Shown: positions 34,586 through 43,646 of the stretch, in pieces
Position numbering within the stretch: the stretch's first letter is position 1
How the letters are laid out: the number at the start of each line of letters is the position of its first letter
Origin: VXPQ01 sp965117025
Lineage (GTDB): Bacteria; Bacteroidota; Rhodothermia; Rhodothermales; VXPQ01
Reading direction: 5' to 3'
Assembly: GCA_965117025.1 (NCBI GenBank)
Contig: OZ220746.1
Location: 2,232,001 to 2,296,000 of the forward strand
Length of the DNA: 64,000 nucleotides
Notes under the pieces: model-generated
The model's input: the letters and a program-made list of their open reading frames with translations, nothing else
What the model was told of the DNA's origin: nothing
Databases searched by the model: none
Made by a program: the position numbers and the translations under genes

Positions 34586-36934
34586 GTGCGCCGTTCGGGG
34601 GCCGTGTTTTCGATCCTGTGCGCCGTGCTGTTTTCCGCGTGCAGTTCCTCGACGGACCTCCCGGAGGAGGTTACTTTCAACCGGGATATCCGGCCCATTC
34701 TCTCCGACAAATGTTTCGTGTGCCACGGGTTCGATCCCGGCACGCGCGAGGGTAATTTGCGACTCGACTTGCGTGAGACGGCGATTGCCCGCCGGGAAGA
34801 TTACGACCGGCCCGCCATCGTACCCGGCGATCCCGGCGGCAGCGAACTGGTCAAGCGCATCCATGCGTCGAATCCCGACGAGATCATGCCGCCGCGCGAT
34901 ACCCGCGCTCCGCTGACCGAGCGCGAGAAGGCCTTACTCGAACGCTGGATCGCGCAGGGCGCGGAATGGGAGCCGCACTGGTTGTATATCACGCCTACTC
35001 GACCGGAACCGCCTATCGAACCAGATGGGGAGGGCATTCGTAATCCCATTGACGCCTTCGTGGCGGCCCGCCTCCGGCAGGAGCATCTGGAACCCTCGCC
35101 GCAGGCCGACCCGGTTACGCTCGCCCGCCGTCTTTCCTTCGATCTTACGGGCTTGCCTCCGAATTCCGATGTGGTGGCGGCGTATCTCGAAAAGCCTGAC
35201 GATGCGGGGTACGAGCGCCTCGTCGACGACCTGCTGGCTTCTGCGCACTACGGCGAACGCATGGCGGTGATGTGGCTCGATCTGATCCGGTATGCGGATA
35301 CGGACGGGTACCACTCGGACCTGCACCGCAACGTGTCGCCGTTCCGCGACTATGTGATCCATGCCTTCAACACGAACAAGCCGTTCGACCGGTTTACCCG
35401 GGAGCAACTGGCGGGCGATCTGCTGCCGCACGCTACGACCGAGCAACTCGTTGCTGCGGGCTACAATCGGCTTGGACAGGCCACGAAGGAGGGAGGCGCC
35501 CAGCCCAAGGAGTATCTGGCGAAATACGCCGGCGACCGCGTGCGTACGGTATCCACCGTATGGATGGGCTCTACGGTCGGTTGCGCCGAATGCCACGATC
35601 ACAAGTTCGATCCGTTTACGCAGCAGGAATTTTACCGGATGGCGGCGTTCTTCGCCGATGTGAAGGAGGAGGGGGTATTTCCTAACGAGAACCTGCTGCC
35701 GCCGGAAATGCCGCTCCCGGACCGGGACGAGACGCAGGAAATCCGGGAACTGGACCGGCGGATCGAGGAGGGGCGTCGTCAGGGGGTTACGGTCGAGGCC
35801 GTGCTGAAACAGCGCGAGGAATTGCTGGCGAACATTCCGCATGTGCTCGAAACCGTCTCCATAGAACCGCGGATGGTGCGCCTGTTGCAGCGGGGCGACT
35901 GGCAGGACAAGCGCGGTCAGGTGGCGGAACCCGGCGTGCCCGCTATTCTGCCGGCGCTTGCCGTGGAGGGGCGCCGCGCCAACCGTCTCGATCTGGCGGA
36001 TTGGCTGGTCGCTCCCGAAAATCCGACCACGGCCCGCGTGTTCGTGAATCATCTATGGGCGCGTTTCTTCGGGAACGGCATTGCCCGGGTGCTCGACGAC
36101 TTCGGCTCGCAGGGGGACTGGCCCACGCATCCGGATCTGCTGGACTGGCTGGCTGTCGAGTTCACGGATAGCGGGTGGGACGTCAAGCATATCGTGAAGC
36201 GTATCGTGATGTCGGCGACCTACCGGCAGGATTCCCGAAGCAATGAACTGCTTGACACGGTCGATCCCGAAAACTTCCTTCTGGCCCGTCAGACCAGATT
36301 GCGGTTCGACGCGGAGACGATCCGCGACAATGCGCTGGCCGTGAGCGGGTTGCTGGACCGGCGCTTGGGCGGCGAGAGCGTCAAACCCTATCAGCCGGAA
36401 GGGTACTGGAGGGATATCCGCACGTTCGGCACCGAGGGCCCGGCTTCCACATGGGAAGCGTCGGACGGAAGCAATCAGTATCGCCGCGGGCTCTATACGT
36501 ACTGGAAGCGCTCGTTTCTTCATCCTTCGATGATGGCGTTTGATGCGTCGGACCGCCAGGAATGCACGGCGGAACGCGCCCGTTCGAACACCCCGCTGCA
36601 GGCGCTCGTGCTGCTGAATGATCCGTCCTATGTGGAGGCGGCCCGCGTTTTCGCCGACCGCATCGTGGACGCCGCCGGTCCTGCGGTGGACGAGCGGTTG
36701 CAATGGGCCTTCCGGCAGGCGCTTTCCCGCGACCCGACGCCCGAGGAAACCTCCGCGCTGAAAGAACTCGTTCGGCAGGAGGAGACATGGTATGCCGACC
36801 GCCCGGACGAGGCGGCGCAACTGCTGGCGGTCGGACAGGCGCCCTCCAGCGAGGGGGACTTCGTGCAGCGCGCGGCATGGACCAGCGTGGCCCGCGCCGT
36901 CTTCAACACCCATGAATTCATCACGAGATACTGA
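34586..36934 (+). CDS. PSD1-type lipoprotein with cytochrome-like motif (PSCyt1-DUF1549-DUF1553)
   Basis: A 782-aa protein. GTG at 34586 is chosen because it gives a compact lipoprotein signal (MRRSGAVFSILCAVLFSACS); the ATG at 34484 would add residues encoded by the repeat segment. Next comes a haem-type motif ('DKCFVCHGFD', CxxCH), then DUF1549 ('IRNPIDAFVAARLRQEHL', 'DLTGLPPNSD') and DUF1553 ('RANRLDLADWLVAPENP', 'ARVFVNHLWARFFGNGI', 'RSNTPLQALVLLNDP'). A second 'GCAECHDHKFDPF' motif is in the middle. Such proteins are frequent in Planctomycetota and FCB bacteria and always sit by DUF1501 genes; the function is unknown. Part of this gene is duplicated at 30274. Confidence 0.9.
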   Translation: MRRSGAVFSILCAVLFSACSSSTDLPEEVTFNRDIRPILSDKCFVCHGFDPGTREGNLRLDLRETAIARREDYDRPAIVPGDPGGSELVKRIHASNPDEIMPPRDTRAPLTEREKALLERWIAQGAEWEPHWLYITPTRPEPPIEPDGEGIRNPIDAFVAARLRQEHLEPSPQADPVTLARRLSFDLTGLPPNSDVVAAYLEKPDDAGYERLVDDLLASAHYGERMAVMWLDLIRYADTDGYHSDLHRNVSPFRDYVIHAFNTNKPFDRFTREQLAGDLLPHATTEQLVAAGYNRLGQATKEGGAQPKEYLAKYAGDRVRTVSTVWMGSTVGCAECHDHKFDPFTQQEFYRMAAFFADVKEEGVFPNENLLPPEMPLPDRDETQEIRELDRRIEEGRRQGVTVEAVLKQREELLANIPHVLETVSIEPRMVRLLQRGDWQDKRGQVAEPGVPAILPALAVEGRRANRLDLADWLVAPENPTTARVFVNHLWARFFGNGIARVLDDFGSQGDWPTHPDLLDWLAVEFTDSGWDVKHIVKRIVMSATYRQDSRSNELLDTVDPENFLLARQTRLRFDAETIRDNALAVSGLLDRRLGGESVKPYQPEGYWRDIRTFGTEGPASTWEASDGSNQYRRGLYTYWKRSFLHPSMMAFDASDRQECTAERARSNTPLQALVLLNDPSYVEAARVFADRIVDAAGPAVDERLQWAFRQALSRDPTPEETSALKELVRQEETWYADRPDEAAQLLAVGQAPSSEGDFVQRAAWTSVARAVFNTHEFITRY

Positions 36935-36942
36935 ATGGCGGC

Positions 36943-38394
36943 ATGGATTTCCTGAAACGACTGAAAGAGCGGGAAACGCGCCGGGAATTTCTGGTGCGTT
37001 CGGCGCAGGGCATGGGTACGATGGCGCTTGCCTCCCTCCTGAATGGCGTGGGGTTTGCTTCCCTGCGCGCGCAATCCCTGGGCTCCAAAGCCACCGTAGA
37101 CCGCTGGTCCGGCATCGTCAGCCCCCCGCATGTGGCGCCGCGCGCCAAGCGGATCATCTACCTGTATATGGCGGGTGGGCCGTCCCACCTGGAAACCCTC
37201 GATTACAAGCCCACCCTTGCCGCCATGCACGGCAAGCCCATGCCGGCTTCGATCACGGCAGGCCAGCAACTGGCGCAGCTTCAGGGCCAGCAACTGAACT
37301 GCCTGGGGCCGCAGGCGGCATTCCGGCGATTTGGCGAGTCCGGGCAGATGATGTCCGAGTATCTTCCGCATATCGGCCAGATCGCCGATGACATTTGCAT
37401 CGTTCGTTCGATGCAGACCGAGCAGATCAATCACGATCCGGCCCATACGTTCATGAACACCGGATCGATGATTTCCGGGCGTCCGTCCATGGGTTCCTGG
37501 ATGCTGTACGGGCTCGGCAGCGAGTCCGAAAACCTGCCCGGTTTCATTGTGATGACCTCCGAGGGCGGCGGGCAGGGTCAGCCTATCGCCGCAAGGCAGT
37601 GGCACAGCGGGTTTCTTCCCGGACGTTTCCAGGGCGTACAGTTCCAGTCCACGGGCGACCCGGTGAATTATGTCGAATTGCCCGATGGCGTGGATATTTC
37701 CCGCCAGCGCGAGCTGGTCAATACGATCCGCTCGCTGAACGAGGCGAAGCATGCCTCCGTGGAGGATCCGGCTATCCAGACGCGCATTGCCCAGTACGAA
37801 ATGGCCTTCCGGATGCAGGCGAGCGTACCCGATCTGGTCGATTTCTCCGACGAGCCGCAGGCCATCAAGGACCTGTACGGGACCGACGGCGCCGACGGCA
37901 CCTTTGCCGCGAATTGCCTGCTGGCCCGGAGGCTGGCAGAGCGCGGCGTGCGATTCATCCAGTTGTATCATCGCGGCTGGGATCATCACGGCAGCATCAA
38001 GGAAGCATTGCCTGCGGCAGCGAAGCATGTCGATCGCGCCTCGGCGGCGCTCGTCATCGACCTGAAGCAGCGCGGTATGCTCGAGGATACGCTCGTCATC
38101 TGGGGCGGCGAATTCGGGCGTACGCCCATGGCCCAGGGATCCGGCCGCGACCACCACATCAAGGGGTTCTCGTTGTGGATGGCCGGCGGCGGCGTGCGCG
38201 GCGGCACGTCCTACGGCAAGACCGATGATTTCGGGTTCGATGTTGTAGAGAATCCTGTCCATGTGCACGATCTGCATGCGACGATTTTGCACATCATGGG
38301 TATTGATCACGAGAAGTTGACGTACCGCTATCAGGGGCGCGACTTCCGGCTGACGGATGTGCATGGCCACGTCGTTCACGATATTCTGACTTGA
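36943..38394 (+). CDS. DUF1501 protein, Tat-exported
   Basis: A 483-aa DUF1501 protein of the alkaline-phosphatase/sulfatase-like fold. The N-terminus has 'ETRREFLVRSAQGMGTMALA', a twin-arginine signal. Family motifs are 'IIYLYMAGGPSHLETLDYKP', 'DHHGSIKEALP' and 'TLVIWGGEFGRTPMAQGSGR' with the following 'DHH'. It starts 8 nt after the PSD1 gene, the usual arrangement for this pair. A role in degradation or oxidation of complex organic matter outside the cytoplasm is often guessed but not shown. Confidence 0.92.
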   Translation: MDFLKRLKERETRREFLVRSAQGMGTMALASLLNGVGFASLRAQSLGSKATVDRWSGIVSPPHVAPRAKRIIYLYMAGGPSHLETLDYKPTLAAMHGKPMPASITAGQQLAQLQGQQLNCLGPQAAFRRFGESGQMMSEYLPHIGQIADDICIVRSMQTEQINHDPAHTFMNTGSMISGRPSMGSWMLYGLGSESENLPGFIVMTSEGGGQGQPIAARQWHSGFLPGRFQGVQFQSTGDPVNYVELPDGVDISRQRELVNTIRSLNEAKHASVEDPAIQTRIAQYEMAFRMQASVPDLVDFSDEPQAIKDLYGTDGADGTFAANCLLARRLAERGVRFIQLYHRGWDHHGSIKEALPAAAKHVDRASAALVIDLKQRGMLEDTLVIWGGEFGRTPMAQGSGRDHHIKGFSLWMAGGGVRGGTSYGKTDDFGFDVVENPVHVHDLHATILHIMGIDHEKLTYRYQGRDFRLTDVHGHVVHDILT

Positions 38395-38396
38395 GT

Positions 38397-39482
38397 ATGT
38401 CCATTTCTTCAAGAAGACATTTTCTGAAAGCCACCGCATCGGCGGTCGGTGCCATTTCGCTGGGCGGGGTCGTTCCCGCAGCGGCTTCGTTTCGGGCGTC
38501 TCCGCAGATCATGACGCGGACGCGTCTTTCGGACGATATCCTCGGACACGGGGATTTTCGGTACCGGGTCGAGGCGGACTGGAGCGATCTGGATCCTGCG
38601 AACACGCCGGTCAAGAATTGCCACGAGATGGTCATGTCCCGTGACGGGCGGCTTTTTATGGTGACCGACGAGATGCGAAACAACGTGATTGTTTTCGACA
38701 AGTCCGGGAGCTTGCTCGATACGTGGGGGACGGACTATCCCGGGGGGCACGGCCTCACCCTGTGGGACGCCGGCGGGGAGGAGTTTCTGTTCCTCTGCGA
38801 TTTCGACCGGGGCATTGTCGACAAGACCACGCTGGACGGGCGCGTGTTGCTCACCATCGAACACCCGTCGAGTGTGGACGCCTACGATGCGGAGGCGCCG
38901 TTCAAGCCCACCGAAACCGCAGTGGGACCGAACGGGGATATTTACGTGGCTGACGGGTATGGCTCGCAGTACATTCTGCAGTATTCGCCGACAGGAGAGT
39001 TCATCCGAAAATTCGGCGGCGCCGGCGATGGAGACGACCAGTTCGCCACAGTCCACGGCGTGGCGGTCGATGCGCGTTCCGGCACGCCGACGCTTCTGTG
39101 CACGTCCCGGGCCCACAACAGCTTCAAGCGGTTTACGCTCGACGGCGAATATCTTGAGACCATTTTTCTGCCGGGCGCCTATGTGTGCCGCGCCGTTCCG
39201 GACGGGGATCATGTGTATGCGGGCGTATGCTGGTCGCGGCTCCGGTACCTGAACCAGACGCCGGATTCGGGTTTCGTAACGATCCTGGATCGCAACAACC
39301 GCGTGGTGTCCAATCCCGGCGGCACCGCGCCGGTCTACGAAGACGGGGTTTTGCAATTGATGGTGCAGGCGGAGCCTGTGTTCAAACATTGCCACGATGT
39401 CTGCGTGGACGACGACAAGAATCTGTACGTATGTCAGTGGAACGCCTCCGGGACGTACCCTGTCAAGCTTCATCGCGTTTGA
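38397..39482 (+). CDS. Tat-exported six-bladed beta-propeller (NHL/SMP-30-like) protein
   Basis: A 361-aa protein with a twin-arginine signal (MSISSRRHFLKATASAVGA). NHL-like blades follow: 'MVMSRDGRLFMVTDEMRN', 'AVGPNGDIYVADGYGSQYIL', 'QYSPTGEFIRKFGGAGDGD' and 'VCVDDDKNLYVCQWNASG'. ATG at 38397 is preferred; a TTG six bases earlier overlaps the DUF1501 stop. It may bind or hydrolyse small molecules in the periplasm. It continues the cluster. Confidence 0.8.
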   Translation: MSISSRRHFLKATASAVGAISLGGVVPAAASFRASPQIMTRTRLSDDILGHGDFRYRVEADWSDLDPANTPVKNCHEMVMSRDGRLFMVTDEMRNNVIVFDKSGSLLDTWGTDYPGGHGLTLWDAGGEEFLFLCDFDRGIVDKTTLDGRVLLTIEHPSSVDAYDAEAPFKPTETAVGPNGDIYVADGYGSQYILQYSPTGEFIRKFGGAGDGDDQFATVHGVAVDARSGTPTLLCTSRAHNSFKRFTLDGEYLETIFLPGAYVCRAVPDGDHVYAGVCWSRLRYLNQTPDSGFVTILDRNNRVVSNPGGTAPVYEDGVLQLMVQAEPVFKHCHDVCVDDDKNLYVCQWNASGTYPVKLHRV

Positions 39483-39494
39483 GTTCCGTTTATT

Positions 39495-41003
39495 ATGCGC
39501 AAGAAAGGCTGGATATGGGGCGCGGCGCTGCTCCTCGCAGGCATTCTCCTCATGCTGATGCTCGGTCTGGATCGCGGCAATGCGCCGGGGTTCGTGCTCT
39601 TTTTCGGCAGGTTCCATCCCGTCATCGTGCATTTCCCGATCGCGCTGCTGCTCCTGGCGGCCGTCGTCGAGTTGTTCGGCGCGCGTTCCGAAAGGATTGC
39701 GAAGGTGCGTCCGGCGGCGCCGTTTCTGCTGCTGCTGGGGGCGCTCTCCTCGCTGATCGCCGTTGCGCTCGGGTATATGCTTTCCCTTGCCGGAGGGTAT
39801 GAAGAGGGGTTGTTGACGCTCCACATGCGCCTGGGACTTGTCGTTACGGTGCTGGCATTCGGTCTGGCGTTCGTTTCGGCCTGGTTGCCGGAGCCGGGCA
39901 AGGTATACCGGACGGTCATGGCGGGGCTGATCGTACTGGTTGTGCTTGCCGGGCATTTCGGAGGCAGTCTGGCGCGCGGGAGCGGCTATCTCACCTACTA
40001 TCTTCCGGGGCCGGTCAAGTCGCTTTTCGGGGTCCGCAGCGGCGCTCCCGAAGGGCTGATCGCCAACGTGGATTCGGCGTACGTGTATGCCGATCTGGTG
40101 CAGCCGGTGCTGGACCGGCGGTGCATCTCGTGCCACGGCGCCGGCAAGTCCCAGGGGGCCCTGCGGCTCGATACGCCGGAAGGCATTGAAAAAGGAGGCC
40201 GCGACGGCCCGGCTTTTGTCTCCGGGTATCCGGCGCAGAGCGAAATCGTGCGCCGCATCACGCTCCCGTCGTACGACGAGGACGCCATGCCTCCCGACGG
40301 AGGGCCGCCGCTCGATGTGGGCGAAACCGAGGTGATCCGGTGGTGGATCGAAAACGGGGCCTCGTTCGATATGCGCGTGGCGGAAATCGAAGAGACGCCG
40401 ACAGCGGTAACCACCTTCCTTGCGCGCGTGTCGCAGCCTCGCGCGGAGCGTCGTTCCGGCATTTTCGCGCTGGATGTGGCGGAGGCGGATACGAGCGCGG
40501 TCGCCGCCCTGTCCGGAACGGGTCTGATCGTGTCGCGCATTGCGCCGGATGCGCCGTTCCTGCAGGTGGTCGCCACCAGCGTGCGCGGGACTTTCGGGGA
40601 CGCCGAACTGGAAGCCTTGCAGCCCGTGGCGCCGCAGATCGCTGCACTGGATATCGGACATACGCAAGTGTCCGACTCCGGCGCCGTATTTCTTGCGGCG
40701 ATGCCGCATCTTGTTCGCCTGCATCTCGAAGGCACGAGCGTGGGCGATGCGGCGCTCGAACAGATAACCGGTCTGGAACACCTCGAATACCTGAATCTGT
40801 ACGGGACGGGAGTGACCGACGCCGGTCTTGAGCATGTGTACGACCTGCCGGCGCTGCAATCCATCTATCTCTGGCAAAGCGGCGTGACCGAGGCCGGCGC
40901 CGACGCCCTGCACGCTGCCCGCGGCGATATCGAGGTGAATATCGGGAATACCCTGAGCACCGTGCCCGATTCCACGGCAGCGGAAGGAGAAGCCGATTCA
41001 TAG
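39495..41003 (+). CDS. DUF2231-type membrane protein with cytochrome-like and LRR-like domains
   Basis: A 502-aa protein. The first 165 residues contain about five membrane helices of the DUF2231 type ('FFGRFHPVIVHFPIALLLLA'). Then a PSCyt1-like domain carries the CxxCH motif 'DRRCISCHGAGKSQGALRL' and 'DAMPPDGGPPLD'. The C-terminal 150 residues resemble leucine-rich repeats ('LVRLHLEGTSVGDAALEQI', 'LEYLNLYGTGVTDAGLEHV'). Fusions of this kind occur beside PSD1/DUF1501 genes. It may link the periplasmic proteins to membrane electron transfer; this is inference. Confidence 0.85.
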   Translation: MRKKGWIWGAALLLAGILLMLMLGLDRGNAPGFVLFFGRFHPVIVHFPIALLLLAAVVELFGARSERIAKVRPAAPFLLLLGALSSLIAVALGYMLSLAGGYEEGLLTLHMRLGLVVTVLAFGLAFVSAWLPEPGKVYRTVMAGLIVLVVLAGHFGGSLARGSGYLTYYLPGPVKSLFGVRSGAPEGLIANVDSAYVYADLVQPVLDRRCISCHGAGKSQGALRLDTPEGIEKGGRDGPAFVSGYPAQSEIVRRITLPSYDEDAMPPDGGPPLDVGETEVIRWWIENGASFDMRVAEIEETPTAVTTFLARVSQPRAERRSGIFALDVAEADTSAVAALSGTGLIVSRIAPDAPFLQVVATSVRGTFGDAELEALQPVAPQIAALDIGHTQVSDSGAVFLAAMPHLVRLHLEGTSVGDAALEQITGLEHLEYLNLYGTGVTDAGLEHVYDLPALQSIYLWQSGVTEAGADALHAARGDIEVNIGNTLSTVPDSTAAEGEADS

Positions 41004-41019
41004 ACTGTGGGGCGCTCCC

Positions 41020-42882
41020 ATGAAAAAGTGGATGCTCATCGCGGGTCTTGTGGTGTTGTGCGTGCTGGTGGTGCTGGTGCGGCGAAGCGGGGACGGGCAG
41101 GATATATCGGGGGATGCAAGCGCGGCTTCCGTGTCGGGGAATATGGAGCTTGTTGTCGAAGTCGGCGCCGGTGCGTTCACCTATGCCGTGGATGCGAACG
41201 GGGTGCGGGCGGCTTTCGGGCGCGGGCGCCATCTCGTGGTGGCGGATGTGTCGGACCCGGCCCGTCCTTCCGAGCGCTATGCGATTCCCTTGCCGGGGGA
41301 TGTTCTCGGCGTGCGGCTTTCCGGGGACCGGGCCTATGTGGCGGCCGACACGGCCGGGCTGCGGATCGTTGATGTCGCTGAGGGAATCGAGGTCGGCAGC
41401 CTGCGCTTCAATGACCGGGCGTACGACGTAGAGGTTTCCGAACCCTATGTCTTCGTGGCTGCCCGGTCGGAGGGATTGCGCGTGGTGGATGTTTCCGATC
41501 CGGCCGACCCGGTGGAAATCGCGGCGCTCCCCACGCCCGACGAGGCCGTGGGCGTCGTGATTCAGGGAGATTATGCGTACGTGGCCGATTCGTACGAAAG
41601 CATGCGGGTGGTGAATGTGAGCGATCCGTCGGCGCCCGAAGAGGTGAGTTTTGCGCCTTTTTCGAGTTACGATCATGGGGCTGTGTGGAACGTAGGCGTG
41701 GATGGGGAACTGGCGGCCTTCACGATCCCCGAAAAAGGCCTCCGTACGATCGACATAACGCATCCGGACAGCGTCCGCAACCACGGGTTGTATTACCAGA
41801 AGCTCCGCGCTCCTGCCGATGTGGCGCTGCGCGGCCATCTTGCTTTCGTAGCCGATCAGGAAGCCGGGCTGCGGGTGCTTGATCTCACCGATCCGCAGAA
41901 CCCCGTGGAGATCGGCGCTGCGCCGCTGTCAGGCAGTGCGCTGACGATCCGCCTGGAGGGTGATATCGCCTACGTGGCGGCAAAGGAGGCCGGGTTGCGG
42001 CTGGTGGATATTTCGGCGCCGAACGATCCGCGGGAAATCGGTTTTCTCGATGACGGGGATACCGTACTGGATGTGGTTTCGACAGGCGGGGCGCTGCTCG
42101 TCGCCGGGTTGGAAAATGGGGTGTACCGGTATGACGGCGGGAACGAACTTGTACGCCGGTTCGAAGGCCGGACCGGGCGGATCGTGCTCGACGGCCCTCG
42201 TGTGGTCACGGCGGGACGGGATGGCGTACGGGTGCATGAAGAAGAACAGGTATTCGCCAGCATGACCGGCAGGGCGCATGGCGTGGCTGCCCGGGATGGT
42301 GTCATTGCGGCGGCGGAGCCGTCAGGCGTGCGCATTCTGGAGGCGGGCTCCGGCGGCGCCTTGCAGGAAACCGGCTTTTTCGGCGTGGAATGGGCGGACG
42401 ATGCCGAAGAGAAGGAATTTCTGCGCACTCCGCCCGCTGCCTGGGACGTACTCCTTGAAGAAGGCCGGGCGTATGCCGCATTCGACGACGGTATCTATGT
42501 GCTCGATCTGGAGGGCGCCGGGGCCCCTCGCCTCGCGGGACGGATCGGAACCCCTGAGCGGGTCTACCGGCTCGCCCGGTCCGGCGACCGGCTGTTTGCG
42601 GCTTGCGACGATGGACTGCGGGTAGTCGACGTGAACGGTTCTTCGCCGGAGGAGGTGGCTTTCGTCCGAACCCCCTCGTATGCAACGTCTCTGCTGATGG
42701 ACGGCGACACCGTGTATGTCGGCGATCTGAGCGGAAGGGTGCTCGCTGTGGACGTATCCGGCGAAGATGCGCAGGTTACCGGTACGTGGCGGGTCGCCGA
42801 CCGGGTCTACGCACTGGCCCGCGCCGAAGAGGGGATTGCCGTTGCCGCCGGGCCGCAGGGCCTGCGCATCGTATCGCTATGA
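41020..42882 (+). CDS. LVIVD-repeat beta-propeller protein
   Basis: A 620-aa protein with an N-terminal membrane helix (MKKWMLIAGLVVLCVLVVLV) and about a dozen LVIVD repeats of about 42 residues: 'YVAADTAGLRIVDVAEGIE', 'FVAARSEGLRVVDVSDPADP', 'YVADSYESMRVVNVSDPSAP' and so on. These form a beta-propeller usually at the cell surface. It starts 17 nt after the previous gene and closes the PSD1 cluster. Its ligand is unknown. Confidence 0.85.
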   Translation: MKKWMLIAGLVVLCVLVVLVRRSGDGQDISGDASAASVSGNMELVVEVGAGAFTYAVDANGVRAAFGRGRHLVVADVSDPARPSERYAIPLPGDVLGVRLSGDRAYVAADTAGLRIVDVAEGIEVGSLRFNDRAYDVEVSEPYVFVAARSEGLRVVDVSDPADPVEIAALPTPDEAVGVVIQGDYAYVADSYESMRVVNVSDPSAPEEVSFAPFSSYDHGAVWNVGVDGELAAFTIPEKGLRTIDITHPDSVRNHGLYYQKLRAPADVALRGHLAFVADQEAGLRVLDLTDPQNPVEIGAAPLSGSALTIRLEGDIAYVAAKEAGLRLVDISAPNDPREIGFLDDGDTVLDVVSTGGALLVAGLENGVYRYDGGNELVRRFEGRTGRIVLDGPRVVTAGRDGVRVHEEEQVFASMTGRAHGVAARDGVIAAAEPSGVRILEAGSGGALQETGFFGVEWADDAEEKEFLRTPPAAWDVLLEEGRAYAAFDDGIYVLDLEGAGAPRLAGRIGTPERVYRLARSGDRLFAACDDGLRVVDVNGSSPEEVAFVRTPSYATSLLMDGDTVYVGDLSGRVLAVDVSGEDAQVTGTWRVADRVYALARAEEGIAVAAGPQGLRIVSL

Positions 42883-43038
42883 CGGACCCAGGTATGGACA
42901 AGCCCGATTTCCGGCAATCGGTTTGAGGTCCGCCGCCGGAGTACGCATTTGTTTTTGCGCCAGTCCTTGCATTGCCCTACATTGCAACGAGCCATTATGG
43001 CCTCCTCCAGCCTTTTCACCCAATCTTTTCATGATATC

Positions 43039-43443
43039 ATGACCACAGGCATGCGTTCTGTTTCTCTTTGGAGTCTTGCAGTCGTTGTACTGATCCTGAG
43101 CGGTTGCGCCGGTTCGGGCCAGACGGCCCATCCCCTTTCCGGCAACTGGGACTACGTCGTCGAAACGCCCGACGGCAACTACGAAGGTACGTTTACGTTC
43201 ACGGACGGTGAAGAAGGGCTCATGGGTTCGATCATCGGGGACGGTTTTTCGGAAGCTCTTTCTCTGGCGGGCATTACGTTCGAGGAATCCATGCTCGATT
43301 TCGAGTTCAGCACGCCCGATTTCGGTAGAATGCAGGTTAGCGTCCAGGTAGACGGCGACTCGTTTTCCGGAAACCTGAACGTAGTCTCCTACGGTATGGA
43401 CGCGCCTATATCGGGCATGCGGGCTGCCTCGGAAGACGAGTAA
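43039..43443 (+). CDS. Small hypothetical lipoprotein
   Basis: A 134-aa lipoprotein with lipobox 'VVVLILSGCAGSG'. The mature part ('LSGNWDYVVETPDGNYEGTF', 'DGDSFSGNLNVVSYGMDAP') is a small beta-rich domain common in Bacteroidota/Rhodothermota lipoproteins of unknown function. The start is either 43039 or ATG 43051. Confidence 0.7.
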   Translation: MTTGMRSVSLWSLAVVVLILSGCAGSGQTAHPLSGNWDYVVETPDGNYEGTFTFTDGEEGLMGSIIGDGFSEALSLAGITFEESMLDFEFSTPDFGRMQVSVQVDGDSFSGNLNVVSYGMDAPISGMRAASEDE

Positions 43444-43582
43444 GCCCCATTTACCGAGAGCCGGCGCCGTTCTGCATCCCATGCACCCTTGCAGATGTAC
43501 GCCGCGGATGCTTTCAGGAAAGTGCTCACGCCGGAGTAATGCATCCGGGTGGTTCGTTATGTCGTTCCGGCGAGACATTGTC

Positions 43583-43620
43583 AGGATACTCTGAGATTCG
43601 CGGTCTTGATCAGAGTATCC
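43583..43620. repeat. 38-bp dispersed inverted-repeat element
   Basis: AGGATACTCTGA and TCAGAGTATCC are perfect inverted repeats around 15 bp (GATTCGCGGTCTTGA-type spacer). It ends 26 bp before the nucleoside-transporter gene. Confidence 0.85.
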
Positions 43621-43646
43621 GTTAGTACGTTTGCCATAGATACGCC

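Noticed and set aside
36628..38439. 603-codon minus-strand open frame
   Set aside because: Antisense to the DUF1501 gene and without domain character.
38409..40913. 834-codon minus-strand open frame
   Set aside because: Antisense to the propeller and DUF2231 genes; composition rich in Arg/His/Gln and no recognisable domain.
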